The notes beneath the pieces were generated by a model. It had not been told where the DNA came from. It did no database searches and saw only the letters and a program-made list of their open reading frames with translations. Both the position numbers and the translations under genes were made by a program. Shown piece by piece: positions 1 to 12,474 of a DNA stretch of 64,000 nt. How positions within the stretch are numbered: the stretch's first letter is position 1; each line of letters starts with the position of its first letter. Origin of the DNA: Circinella minor (Eukaryota; Mucoromycota; Mucoromycetes; Mucorales; Lichtheimiaceae); assembly GCA_016758965.1 (NCBI GenBank), contig JAEPRB010000093.1:1-64000 (forward strand), in the 5' to 3' direction.

Positions 1-122
1 CTATCGGATATCGTTATATAAAATTAACGATATTTCCCTGCTTAATCTGTCTTACACTCCAAAACCCTATCGTTATATCGAAATATCGTTATATCGAATA
101 TCGTTATAGCGAGCGGTGACTG
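1..122. mobile_element. Right terminus of a pogo/Tigger-type DNA transposon
   Basis: Read from the right edge inward on the minus strand, the sequence starts CAGTCACCGCTCGCTATAAC and continues with several copies of a TATAACGATATTCGA-like motif. The terminal CAG next to TA (123-124) is the usual end structure of Tc1/mariner-superfamily pogo/Tigger elements with TA target duplications. Only this end lies in the window, so element length and coding content cannot be judged. The family call rests on terminal sequence alone. Confidence 0.5.
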
Positions 123-556
123 TATACAGCACATTATTTCTTTTGTGGAGATTTCAATTGAACCGCATCCACATGTTGTTTTATCTTATAGTTATTACTA
201 AACATTTTATCTTGATAACCGACTTCAAAAATTAATCTTTTATTTCTCTCCATTTTACTGTTTAGCTATTACCGCTCAATTTCTATAATTATATTTTTGT
301 TTGTCGTACAATGTAACTATCACATTCTACCTGATTGTTTTTCCACTACGTAATTAAGGGAATGGAAAACTGGACATCATTTTTTTTTCATATTCTTGAA
401 ACTTGAATGGGAGTAATATGCGCGCTTATAAAATTATATTATACATTGATTTTATCGCATTAGTAGCCTTTAATAATAATTGCATTCATATAAGAGTTTT
501 CTGGCTATGAAATACATGGCTGCCAAACAACTCATTTTGAAGTTTCGCACATTCTA

Positions 557-1380
557 CAGAGGATCCCGTTAATTTTCACACCTCATTAACTTCACCAAAA
601 ATCAAGGAATGGTAAAAATAACATAAGAAAATTTTCACATCCCCCTTTATTTCACTTTCACAGCACCTACCAGCATTGAATCCTTAACGGATAAATTAAA
701 AAAAATATTTATGTGATAAGTACGTATAAGGATCGCAATTAAATTAGTATACAGGATAAGTTGCTTTTTTATTACGCCACTTGTATGTTTATTTTCTTCT
801 TGTTTTCCCTCTTTAAGCCTTTGGATATTGCACTACGTAATATCAGGTACTGTTAACAAGTCGAACTCATTTTTAGCTCATAGTGCTAGTGATCAGTTTG
901 TCATGGTTTCCGGGCTAAGTTTTTTCTTCTCAGCCCGAATACTATACTGTTCAGCTGTCAATCCCGCGTTAAATTTGGTTATTTTCATCCTGTTTTGGTA
1001 TATATAGAGCAAAATATAGAGAGATTGAAAAAAAAATGAAAAAATAGTGTTATATAAAAATAAACTATCTCTCCATCTCTTAGAACTATATACAGTATAG
1101 CTTTTCTTTTTCAGGAAAAAAAAGTTACAATACATAGACATCCTCAAATAAGAAAAAGAAGTAGTTACAAAAATTCATTAAGAACAAGCACATAGAAATA
1201 ATTTATTAATTAATACGTACGTATTTTGATACATTAAAAAAAGATACACAGTAGTGAGCTGAAGTATTCAATATATGCACATTCTTTGAAAAAAAATCAT
1301 AGTATCCGTTAATTTTCACACCCCCTTATTTTCACAAAAAAAATTGAAAATGACTCTATGAAATTAACGGGGATCCTCTG
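557..1380. mobile_element. 824-bp TIR element with TA target duplication
   Basis: The left end reads CAGAGGATCCCGTTAATTTT and the reverse complement of the right end reads CAGAGGATCCCCGTTAATTT, identical apart from one extra C. Both ends are directly flanked by TA (555-556 and 1381-1382), as for Tc1/mariner/pogo insertions. A second copy of the CCGTTAATTTTCAC motif lies inside the right end near 1307-1335, with several further TTTTCAC-type motifs. No transposase-like reading frame is visible; the longest frame inside (minus, 893-1147) has no recognisable domain. Best read as a MITE or internally deleted DNA transposon. Confidence 0.8.
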
Positions 1381-2738
1381 TATCAATTTAAGCTCTTGAA
1401 GATCTTAATTCTTAATGGAACCAATACTGCTTGATTTACATATGTTTCCTGAATTGACTTTTATCAACTATTTAATACTTTAAAATTAGTTTCTTAGTCA
1501 CTATTATTTGACTACGTACTAAATAGTAGAAGATAATTAAATGTAACACCCCATTGGTGAAGAGGATGTGTAATTATACATAGTACTTTTCCTGAATAAT
1601 ACTTGACTTTTTGTGAGATTATGAAAAACTACTTATATTGACATATTTGAGCACGTTACAACATAATAATAATTTTACAGTACCACAAAAGAAAAGACAA
1701 CATAAATACTAACGAAGTTCACTAATTATTAAAATATATCTTTTGCAATGGAAAGCACAACATTTGTAATCATATAATCAGCAGGGGTGTTATAGTGTAT
1801 ATATTTTTCTGTGTAATATTAAGCCGTTCATTTGAAAACTCTAGTGTATGATGCCTCTAAGCAAGACATAAAAATGTATTTTACAGTTGATGTACATATT
1901 TTCTATTTTATTTAGCCTTATATAAAAAATAAATATCGTTACAAGTGGTATGTGTATATGTAGTTTTTCTTTAGTATTAACCTGTTTTTGAAATAAGTAA
2001 CCCCATAACTTTCACATTTATTTTATTTTCACACCAAAAATGGGAGATGTAAGTTGGAAATCAACTGGGTTCCTTTGTGATACCAAAGAAAAGTATTATA
2101 GTAATAATAAAGTGAAATCATTTTAGTATTTATAGTGTGATATACTAAAAAGAGATGTAGAGAAAGAGGTCTGTGATCGAGTTTTGACACTGTTGGAAGT
2201 TACATACTCAACAATAATAGCCTATGATTAGAAACTCCAAGGCACAATCAATATAAATCACAGAATCTAAAAAAATATTATCGAAAAAGAGAATGTCGTG
2301 GAACTAATGAATCATTCCGTAGATTACATACTATATTATTATAAATCAATGTATATCTATATCTATATCTATATATCCAGTAGTAAAAAACAAGTCATTC
2401 AATGTCTTAAATAAGCTATTCAAGAATCAACTATGTGTACTGATAGCGAGCATAGAGTAAAGTTTCTGAAGAACGATTGCACAGAGAAAAACGCTTAACA
2501 TTATTAACATTAAGTAATAAACCGTCATACTCTTTTTGCTCTCACAATTTAATACTGTTTCACAACAATCAAAGAGTTAGCTTGGAGTATTGTAAAGGAT
2601 GACGAGTTCAATTAGTTGTCTCCTCTGAATATTTCATCAAAACAAAAAAACCAGGCCGTAATAAACATCTATGTGATATCGACTACTACAAAAACAAGTC
2701 ATCAAGTAATTATCTTTATTTTCTTTTGAAACTATCGT
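1381..2738. other. Intergenic, AT-rich, degenerate repeat traces
   Basis: No gene is supported. At about 2007-2078 there is a diverged copy of the right end of the 557-1380 element: TTTCAC motifs followed by GGAAATCAACTGGGTTCCTT. A short ATCTAT run lies near 2353-2375. Confidence 0.5.
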
Positions 2739-2972
2739 TTATTTGTCACTTTGTTTGTATTGTTCTTGTTCAGAAGTTTTCAACTCTTGGCTTCCAGCGT
2801 TTTTAGAGTTTGCTTGAAAACATTGTCGAAATCGTTTCATTTCTTCTTGACATAAACGCCAATCTTTCTTATCATAAAAACATATTTGTAAATCTTCATT
2901 TTCTTGTGCACATCCTGTACGTTCAATGCGTGCATTATAAGGATCTTCTTCTTCTTCTTCCAAGTTTGACAT
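2739..2972 (-). CDS. COA4: Cytochrome c oxidase assembly factor 4 (twin CX9C protein)
   Basis: A 77-residue protein with two exact CX9C motifs: Cys21/Cys31 and Cys41/Cys51. The second follows the DWRLCQ segment that is characteristic of COA4 (yeast Coa4/Cmc3). Proteins of this family are imported into the mitochondrial intermembrane space, oxidised by Mia40 and needed for assembly of respiratory complex IV. The N-terminus is acidic (five Glu and an Asp in a row). I chose the Met at 2970-2972 because it starts directly before this conserved part; an in-frame ATG at 3015-3017 would add 15 basic/hydrophobic residues. The gene has no intron and diverges from CPSF2, with only about 180 bases between the start codons, so the two probably share a promoter region. 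A lysine/glutamate/serine tail follows the helical pair. Confidence 0.85.
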   Translation of the reverse strand: MSNLEEEEEDPYNARIERTGCAQENEDLQICFYDKKDWRLCQEEMKRFRQCFQANSKNAGSQELKTSEQEQYKQSDK

Positions 2973-3151
2973 TTTTTGCTGTATATGTCGTTTATGTAGA
3001 AAGAAAGAGAGTTTCACTAAGCTGAGTTAAGGAGAGAGTTAGAAACAAAAAAGTATAATGCGAGACTGTAATTTTTTTTTTTTGGTTAACCTCGCAACAC
3101 CTAAAAAAAATAACTGGTGGTCAAAGTTGCTGTTGTTGATTTGGTTTTTAA

Positions 3152-6095
3152 ATGACTAGTTATATTAAATTCACACCTCTGTCAGGAGCCAAGAGTGAAG
3201 ATCCATTATGTTATCTACTTGAAATTGACGAAGTCAAAATATTATTAGATTGTGGTTGGACAGATAAGTTTGACGTTCAAGATCTAACGAATCTTAAAAA
3301 GTATATATAGAGCTTTTTTTTTTTATAATTTTTTGTTTTTCAAAACTCCATTTAAAAATTGAATATAAATCAACTAAATAAATAACCAAAAATATTCATA
3401 TAACATATATATAGAGTAGCAAAGCAGATTGATGCTGTTTTAATTTCTCATTGTGATTTAAACCATCTCGGAGCACTACCTTATGCGAAAAGTCATTTGG
3501 GTCTAAAGTGTCCTGTCTATTCAACAGTACCTGTAGTCAATATGGGCAAGATGTGTTTATATGATTTACATCAGTCAAAAACAAATGAAATGGAATTCGA
3601 TACGTTTACTTTGGAACATGTTGATGAAGCCTTTGATAAAATTACTTCTTTACGATATTCACAACCTTATGCATTACCTGGTAAAACTGTTGTTATTGTT
3701 ATTGGTTGACCGAATAGGAAAATATTCATTTGAGATATATTAATACCTTAATGTATAGGAAAGTGTCAAGGAATAACAATTACAGCTTATGCAGCAGCGC
3801 ATACAATTGGTGGTACTATTTGGAAGATTAAACAAGATACAGATGAAATTGTTTATGCTGTAGATTTCAATCATCGAAAAGAAAGGTTATTGTTATCATC
3901 CATCATACATATTTCTAATTATCATAATCAACAACAACACGACGGATTTTTTTAATCACTACTTTTATTGACGCGTTGATTTCACTTGTATTCTTTTTAG
4001 TCATCTGGATGGAACAGTATTACATTCAAATGGAAACGTATTAGATGCGTTAACAAGACCTTCATTAATGATTACGGACGCTTTAAATGCATCATTTGTA
4101 CATCCACCTCGAAAAGATCGAAATGCAGCCATGTTTGATACCATGATGACCACTTTACGTAGTGGTGGTTCAGTCTTATTACCAACTGATTCTTCAGCAC
4201 GCGTTTTAGAACTCGCTTATTTGCTCGACAAACATTGGTCACAAAATCAATTGACCTACCCATTGATCATGCTTACCAATACCAGTTATCATACCGCACA
4301 TTTCGCCAAAATTATGCTTGAATGGATGGGTGATGATTTAACACAACATTTCTCACAAACGCGCGAAAATCCGTTTGATTTTAAATACCTTCGTCTTTGT
4401 CATAAATTAGAAGATATTGATGTTTATACCGGTCCCAAAGTGGTTATTGCTAGCAACAACAGTTTGGAAACCGGATTTGCAAGAGATTTGTTTTTACGAT
4501 GGATGGGTGAAGAACGACCTGTGACACATAATACCCTTATATTAACCGATCGATCTGCACCAGGTTCATTAGCTCGACAATTATATGATGCCTGGGATAA
4601 TCGCACACAAGCAACAACCACGGGTGATGATAAACGCGTTATTAAACCAGCTATTGACTATAACGAATCAATGCACATGACTGTGTACAAACGTGTACCA
4701 TTGGAAGGAGAAGAATTAGCTGAATATGAAGAACGACAACGAGAACAGGCCGAGCGAGATGCAGCACAAGCAGCCATTATTGCTCGTAGTAAATCGATTA
4801 TGGAAGAGGATGAATTATCAGATGAATCAGATATGGATGAAGCTGATGATACCATGGAAGATTTATTGGGTGATCAATTTGATTTATATGTCAAAGATGC
4901 TGGACGATCAGGTGGTTTTTTCAAACAAGCACAAAGTTATCGAATGTTTCCTTATTTGGAACGACGGAAAAGGATAGATGACTATGGTGAATCTATTCAA
5001 ATAGAACATTATATGAAGGCATCGGATTTGGATCGATTACAAATGGAAAAAGGAGAGGAAAATACGGAAGGAGCTAATTTTGCTAAAGAAGATGATATGG
5101 TGATCGATGCGGTAGAACCATTATTACCTGGGAAAGATGAAAAACCAATGAAATATATAACAACAGAACAAGATGTGGAAATTCAGTGTCAATTAAGATA
5201 TGTCGATTTAGAAGGTTTATCTGATGGTCGTTCGATGAAGACCATTTTACCACAAATTGCTCCAAGAAAATTGGTATAACTTATTTATTTTTGTGTAGAT
5301 GATTGGGGAAGATAGTAAAAAAAAAAAGATTTTTTTTGGTACTCAATGAACGTATTATGTATTAGATTGTAATTCATGGAGCTGCAAAACCAACAGAAGA
5401 TTTAGCACAAGCATGTCGTAATATGGATCATTTCACAAAGGAAGTTTTAACACCTTCCATTAGTCAAGTTTTAAACGTCAGCGCAGCAACGAATATTTAC
5501 AGAGTTCGACTTACTGATGCAATGGTCAGCTCTCTACAATTCTCAAAGGTAACTTTTTTTATAATGAACTTTATTAAAAGGACAAGCTGGAATTACCTGT
5601 AAAGAGGATTTTGTTTATTATTGTAAACTTGTGTGGATTTTGGAAAAGCAAACTAATTCTTTTTTTTTGTATCGTAATCTTTAAAAGTTGGATGATTATG
5701 AACTTGCACGAGTATCAGGACGGATTCATTTCCCCACAGATTCAACCACGCCATCTCTGGATGTGGATACTACGGATGAACAACCAATTAAAGCGCCATC
5801 AGTATTTGTGGGTGATATTCGATTAAGTGAATTTAAAAAAGTATTACAACAAGAAGGCATATCTGCTGAATTCAAAGGAGAAGGTGTACTTGTTTGTAAT
5901 GATTGTGTAGCTGTTCGAAAGGTAATAAAAATGAACTTAATGAATGAAAAAATGAACAAACACTAACTAATTAACTTATTTATATACTTATTTTATTCGT
6001 AGACTGGTACTGGACAATTATTAGTAGAAGGAATATTATCCCCCGATTATTATAAAATTCGATCTCTTTTGTACGGACAGCATGCAATACTGTAA
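3152..6095 (+). CDS. CPSF2: Cleavage and polyadenylation specificity factor subunit 2 (CPSF100/Cft2)
   Basis: Seven exons: 3152-3300, 3415-3680, 3759-3885, 4001-5273, 5366-5548, 5688-5921, 6003-6095; 774 residues, close to the family length. It belongs to the nuclear complex that recognises the poly(A) signal and cleaves pre-mRNA. It has the metallo-beta-lactamase/beta-CASP fold of CPSF73. The usual HxHxDH metal motif is degenerate here (SHCDLNH), as expected for the catalytically inactive CPSF100 partner. Other matches are the N-terminal [18 protein letters not shown], the DFNHRKE strand, an acidic Asp/Glu insert followed by [13 protein letters not shown], and the C-terminal [16 protein letters not shown] segment ending in ILYGQ-like sequence. 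All junctions are GT-AG and the frame is continuous, so the gene looks intact. Confidence 0.96.
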
Positions 6096-8841
6096 ATAAA
6101 TAAAAAAGATATATTTGAAAGATATCCCTTTGCTTTAATGGGTAGATATAAATCATTATATAAAAAGCTGATTTTTTTTTATCGAAGCTTGGATAAAAAG
6201 ATGATATTTATGTTTTTTTTTTTTGGATATATTATCAAGAGCTTGTTTGTTGTCATGAAAGATCCCCAATGTCGTTCTTGTTACATTCAATTAATTACAC
6301 ACAACGAAATAGGTTTTTTGTTTTGTTGGTTTAAGTCCTCAAAACTATAGTGTGATATATTTTAGCTAGATGAATATTTTTATTAAAAGTTCCATAGAAT
6401 TTTTATGATTAACGAGGTGCTTATTTAAAATAAAAAGGGGATGAGCTAGTTTAGTCCATAATTTGTATATATCATATAAATGAGTAAAAGTGCGTGATAT
6501 TTTCTTTATTATTAAGAATTGATTACGTAGTATACTTGTCATTCTTATTATACAGAATACAGCTTTTGGTAGTTTTTTAGGAATTCACATGGATAAGATT
6601 TTTTTTTTCAATTTCAGAAAAGCATATTTATATACATAGACTACTACTACTTTTTTCCTTTTTTTTATTTTTTTTTTGTTTTCTTGACTCGGTGACGTGC
6701 GGAAATGTCATTTTAACCGATAAAGTTTTAGTGTATGACGATGACTTGTTACTATGTCCAGGATAAATAATATAGAGAAAGAAAGAAAAAGAGTAAAACG
6801 ACAAGTGAACTATCAAATGAAATGTTGTTTAAAGGGCACAAAAAGAAGGGTCATGCTAAAACCTTATTGTTTGCTCATATTCGGATGGGCGTGGGAAACA
6901 ACGCTAATCAAGGCATAAAATGAATTAATCTTTCCGAAGAAGCATTGACCAACAGCTAGTTTTATTATTCTTAAGAAAAAAAATTATATATCTCATTATA
7001 AAACAGTACGGTTAGGCCGTGGTAAGCTTCATTCCACTCAAGATAATTGTACCTGAGCAGCTTGATTATACTTTAATTTTACCGACCTGAATGTTAATTA
7101 GTTCCATTAACTTTTTATCGTATTTTATCGTATATCATAATGAAAAAAAAATGCAGCATTCAGTCAAAAGACACCTTTTTTTTAGCTTCATTAACATTAC
7201 CAATGACCATTTAGTTCTATTCAATCATCCTATAATGGCATGAACAGTAATGGTCACCATAGTTACACGCTTTTATGTGAATTATTGTTCTTGCTTAGAT
7301 ACATAAACGGAATACAACATTGAGCAACACATTTTTTATATTCTTTTCCCCATTGTTTGCTCCTCATACGTATCTCATATAATGCTAATTTTATATACTG
7401 ATGATCAAGTTTGATTATGTTATACTACTCTCTTTTTTCATTGTTTATCTTTGTTAATTATAAAGTTTCTGACAAAAAGGTAAAAGTTGTATTTTTTTTG
7501 TGTCTTCTTCTTGTGCAACTAATACGCATGATATAAAAAATATAAATTTGTCACCAGACAACAGCAAGACAAAAGCAAGTTTTATTGAAAAGTGTTTGAA
7601 TCAAAAATAATAATGATAATAATAATACTTTGTTCTTGAATAGTTAATCAAGTCAAAGAGTATATATATATATATATATCTATGTTATCTTAATGGCAAA
7701 AATAAATAATACTCATTTTGTTTAGTATCAATAATTTACTCAAGATCGATTTGGAAGATAGAAATAAAATATATGTGATGTGAAAATAAAATAAAAGCTT
7801 GTTTTTAATTATTTTATTGTTGCATAATTTTTTAGTTATCTATAGCTTCACTTTACTCACTTCTTTTTTTTATATTATGTAGTATTTGTATATATATATA
7901 TATATATTGTACCTAATGGTCTGTCTTCTTTCCAAATAACAAATTTTAGATTTCTTTTTTTTGGGGGGGGGTGGATCGAAGACCAGCATTCACCTTTATA
8001 ATCGGGGAAACATATTCGCTGTATTTGACATGACAAATGCGGGGTGTGCATCAGTAAGCAGTGTTGTACAAGACCGATCCTTTGTAAGCAACGGCTCGTA
8101 CACTCCCCACCAACCAACTTCTTGGATGGTAATGGAACGTTAAAAGAAATAAGTTCATAACCCAAGTCAAAAAATAAGCTTTAATATTTTGTTCTTGAAA
8201 TTTACACTTAAAAATGATAAAAGCATTAAACTTGTGTATTATTTACGATATAGAACTATACTGGGAAAAGAATAAAAATAAATAAAAACCGTAACGACTG
8301 ATGGGAATTGGTCTTCTATTCCCACACATTGGTTATAAAAAAAAGCGTACAAATTATAGCTCACGCATAAATAACCCCATCAAGCCGAACAGAGACGTGT
8401 GCGCCGCGTGAGTATTAGAACTATAACTATCAACGAATAAAGAAAAGACCGCACCTTATTGTGTGGGGAGTATTTTTTTTTACTAATGGGGAGGGGGGAG
8501 AGAACTGTGTGTGGGACTCTATAAGTTTTTTGCTTAGAACATCAAAGGTTTGCTTTGTAATCTGTGAATGAACGAATTTCATTGGCTAATTACAAAGTTG
8601 GGGGAGAGTAATATAGGGTATCATGGAAATTCACAAAAGTATACCCCCAAAAAGCATGATCTTCGGAATTGGATGGGGGGGAATTTTGAACTTTTCGCCT
8701 ATATATAAAACCATGAACCTTTTTACTTCCCTTTTTTCTTCCGTTTTTTTTTTATTTATTTGTTTTACTTCTTTACTTATAACCTCTTTGTAGTTTTATA
8801 AACCTCCCAACTCTTGAAAGTTTTAAAAAAAAACTCAAATC
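6096..8841. other. Intergenic region upstream of catalase
   Basis: About 2.7 kb with no supportable gene. It contains a TA run at 7662-7678 and another at 7890-7907. A less AT-rich block at 7965-8150 has open frames on both strands but no recognisable protein. The 500 bases before the catalase start are rich in G and C homopolymers, and include a perfect 7-bp inverted repeat CTCACGC (8360-8366) / GCGTGAG (8406-8412) that could be a regulatory hairpin or operator. Confidence 0.4.
8700..8709 (+). promoter_or_regulatory. Putative TATA box of the catalase gene
   Basis: TATATATAAA lies about 135 bases before the catalase ATG and is followed by a pyrimidine-rich stretch (CTTTTT..CTTCCGTTTTTT) typical of fungal transcription start regions. 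Assigned by position and sequence only. Confidence 0.5.
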
Positions 8842-11174
8842 ATGTCCAAGAATATTTTGACTACTTCTAATGGTAATCCTGTTGAGAATAACCAAACTTC
8901 TCAAACTGCTGGTCAATGGGGTCCAGTGTAAGTTTTTTAGTACTATATTTTTTTTTTACATAATTAAAAACATTTTTTTGGGGGATCAAATGATATATCA
9001 ACCACAACAACAAATTGTTGAAGATGAATTAATAAAAAAAAACCAATAATTTTATGTTTTAAAAATATATGTAACTTTTAACGATATGTAGTCTCCTTCA
9101 AGACTTTCACTTGATCGACAAGCTTGGTAAAGAATTATAACTTTATTTGGAAAGATAAAGATAACGGTTTTGGAAACGCGCGCGCGGGAAAGAAAAGGGT
9201 TTATCGGAATACTAAACGTATATTTTTATAGCTCACTTTGACAGAGAACGTATTCCCGAACGTGTTGTCCACGCTAAAGGTGCTGGTGCTCATGGTGTCT
9301 TTGGTAATATATACATTTATACGTATCTACATATAAATATGGGAAATGATTGAATAATAAATGATGGTGATAAAGCAATTATAATTAAATGAAATTATTA
9401 TTTATCATCTTATAGAGGTCACGCATGACATCTCTCACTTGACTAAAGCAAAGTTTTTGAGCCAAGTGGGTAAGAAAACTCCCACATTTCTTCGTTTCTC
9501 CACTGTTGGTGGTGAAAAAGGTAGTGCCGATACTGCTCGCGATCCTCGTGGTTTCGCTCTCAAGTTCTACACTGAAGAAGGTATTAAAAAAAATCAAGAA
9601 TACAATGAATTGTGTGTCATTTTCTCACGAAATACTAATGGTTTTTTTTTATTAATTATATAGGTAACTGGGATATGGTTGGTAACAACACTCCTGTCTT
9701 CTTTATCCGTGATCCAAGCAAATTCCCTGGTTAGTAAAATGAAATAATGAAACCAAAAAAGACCAAAAAGAAAAAAAAAATATTTATAACGCCGATTGAC
9801 CAAAATGTATTTTTTTTTTATACAGATTTCATCCACACCCAAAAGCGTAATCCCCAAACTAATCTCCCTGATGCTGGTAAGTGTTTAAATTCATGATTGT
9901 TATCCCCATGATACTTTCCCATCACCACCATATCTTCCTACCCCACAGATTCAAGCTAAACGTGTTTATGACGTTATGTTTTTTTTTGCCCATATACGAA
10001 AAATGGATAAAACTAATCAATTTATTATTCAAAAAATTATAGATGCTTTCTGGGATTTCTTGTCACTTGTCCCCGAATCTATCCATCAAGTCACCATCTT
10101 GTTCTCTAACCGTGGTACTCCCAACGGCTATCGCTACATGAATGGTTACTCTTCTCACACTTTGAAATTGGTTGATGATAAGGGTAATTTCAAGTATGTC
10201 AAGTGGCATTTCAAGACCAATCAAGGTATTAAGACCTTTAAGGCTGATGAAGCTGGTCAACTTGCTGGTTCAAACCCTGATTATGCTACCAAGGATTTAT
10301 TCGATGCAATTGAAAAGGGTGAACACCCATCTTGGTCTGTTTATGTTCAAGTCATGGAACCTCAAGATGCCAAGACTTACCGCTTCAACCCATTCGATGT
10401 CACCAAGGTTTGGCCACACAAGGTATGTAATTATAATTTTATTTTACATTTGCAATTCTATATCCTCTACATATATTATAAGCATTTATTAGCGCGTTTG
10501 GATTTTGTGTGTGGGTAAAAAAAAAAAATTGGACTCAAGATTTCTCATACCACTTTGAATTATTATCATTGTAGGATTATCCTTTGCAACCTGTTGGTCA
10601 ATTGACTTTGAACCGCAATCCCGAAAATTATTTTGCTGAAGTCGAACAAGCTGCTTTCTCTCCATCTCATACCGTTCCTGGTATTGATGTTTCCCCTGAT
10701 CGTATGCTTCAAGGTCGTCTTTTCTCTTATCCTGATACCCACCGTCATCGCTTGGGTCCTAACTATGCTCAAATTCCTATTAATCAACCCAAGTCTCGTG
10801 TTGCTAACCATCAACGTGATGGTTTGATGGCTGTCAATGGAAATGGCGGTTCTCTTCCCAACTACGAACCAAACTCTCTTAACGGACCATTCCAAAACAA
10901 TGTTGTAGGCACTACTTTTACTGCCGAAGAAGTTTCTGGATTGACCGGTCGTTTTACATATGAATTATCTGATGTCGACTTTGTTCAAGCTGGTGACTTG
11001 TACCGTTTGATGCCTGCTGAAGAAAAGACAGATTTAGTTAACAATATTGCTGGTCATCTCAAGAACGCCAAGAAGCACATTCGTGAACGTCAAATCGGTC
11101 ACTTCAAGCGTGCTGATCCTGAATATGGTCAACGTATTGAAGAAGCCATTGTCACTCTTTTGTCCAAGGCTTAA
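8842..11174 (+). CDS. Catalase, monofunctional haem type
   Basis: Eight exons: 8842-8927, 9092-9126, 9232-9303, 9416-9580, 9664-9729, 9826-9876, 10043-10422, 10575-11174; 484 residues, the small-subunit clade size. It converts hydrogen peroxide to water and oxygen. The distal haem side is unmistakable: [20 protein letters not shown] contains the catalytic His, and the [20 protein letters not shown] block and the Asn in NNTPVFF follow. The proximal haem ligand motif [14 protein letters not shown] contains the Tyr ligand. The C-terminus is LLSKA, which resembles but is not a canonical peroxisomal PTS1, so location is uncertain. Codon use is less AT-biased than in neighbouring genes, which suggests high expression. 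All splice sites are GT-AG, and intron lengths are 84-164 bases. Confidence 0.97.
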
Positions 11175-12292
11175 ACGATTTTTTTCTTTTATTTGAAAAA
11201 AAAACCACAACTCTAACCATATTATCACCATTATTATCATCATTATAAAAAAAAATGAGAAAGTGGTATATATATATATATATTTCTTCTACCAACCAAC
11301 TTCCTTCTTTCTAACCTTTTTTTTTTGTAAAATAAAATAATTATACCAAAGTATTGTGTAATCCTTATGTATGTATACATATACATATTCTTTTGTTACA
11401 TTATTGTTATTATTATGCCTTTTCTAATACGTATATGAGAACTATTTTTTATTACGGTCACACCATTCGACGTGTAATTCGGGTCATTCGACCCACAGAA
11501 ATATAACAGTGTGTGAGTCTGTGTATTTGTTTACACAAAGTATCTCATCTCCCCGCTCCTAACCTATTTCGGTATTTTATAGAGAAAATCATTTTTGGTG
11601 ATAAACACTCAGATACTAATAGTTCATGGATGATATCTTTTCTTTCCATCATATAAGTACATACTTCTTTTTTTGGACATTCAAAACTATAACTAAATAC
11701 GGTACGTTATCCAATCTCATACACGTCACATTGGAACTTTCATTTTAGAACAGGAGAATTATTAGCCTTTAAAAACTAAATTAGTATTTTTAAGCAGTCG
11801 AGTAATATTGCTATTAATTTGAAAAACTAAGAAAAGTTTAGAAATACGAGGAAAAAAATACATCAAGAAGTATATGGTATCATGCTATATATACTGCGAC
11901 AAAATCGTAGACAAGAACGAACAAACAAAAACAATCCTATGCACGACAGCACTCGTCCAAAAAAAAAAGGCATTTGACAGGCGTCATGATTTCCAGTGCA
12001 AGTAAATTATGATGCTACCCTTCTTAAACCATTGTTTTAGTATCTGGTAAACAACTGACCTCGGATCATTTATGTTCAACTTTACCTACAATACTATCGA
12101 TGCAAGCATACTGTAGTTTTTTTTAAAAAGAAATTGGATATATATGTATTAATAAAGGATGAATGAAAAACAATATATAGATGAAGGGGAGTGAATACTG
12201 CTTTTTTTTGTAAGCTGTTATTTTTTTACGTTATAGTTATTAAAAGAGAAAATCGATAAGATAATGATATAAAGGTATATTTGAAAGTGAGA
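11175..12292. other. Intergenic, 3' flank between convergent genes
   Basis: Separates catalase (plus) from the broken orphan-family gene (minus). A TA run lies near 11267-11284. No other gene or RNA was recognised. Confidence 0.5.
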
Positions 12293-12377
12293 CTATGAGG
12301 CGGATATCGTGCTACCAGTGTTTTGCCGTTTGTTTGATGATGCTGATGATGACGCTGATGATGATGCTGTTGATGGT

Positions 12378-12474
12378 GATAATGATAATGATAATGATAA
12401 TGATAATGATAATGATAATGATAATGATAATGATAATGATAATGATAATGATAATGATAATGATAATGATGATA
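12378..12474. repeat. Hexanucleotide microsatellite (GATAAT)n, coding
   Basis: About 16 uninterrupted copies of GATAAT. Read on the minus strand in the frame of the surrounding orphan-family gene, it encodes an alternating Leu-Ser run of about 30 residues, followed by an Ala/Ser-rich tail. Because the unit is six bases, copy-number change keeps the frame. Confidence 0.9.

Noticed and set aside
7875..8165. Minus-strand 96-codon frame with several Cys
   Set aside because: No recognisable domain and composition of a spurious frame; the opposite strand is equally open.
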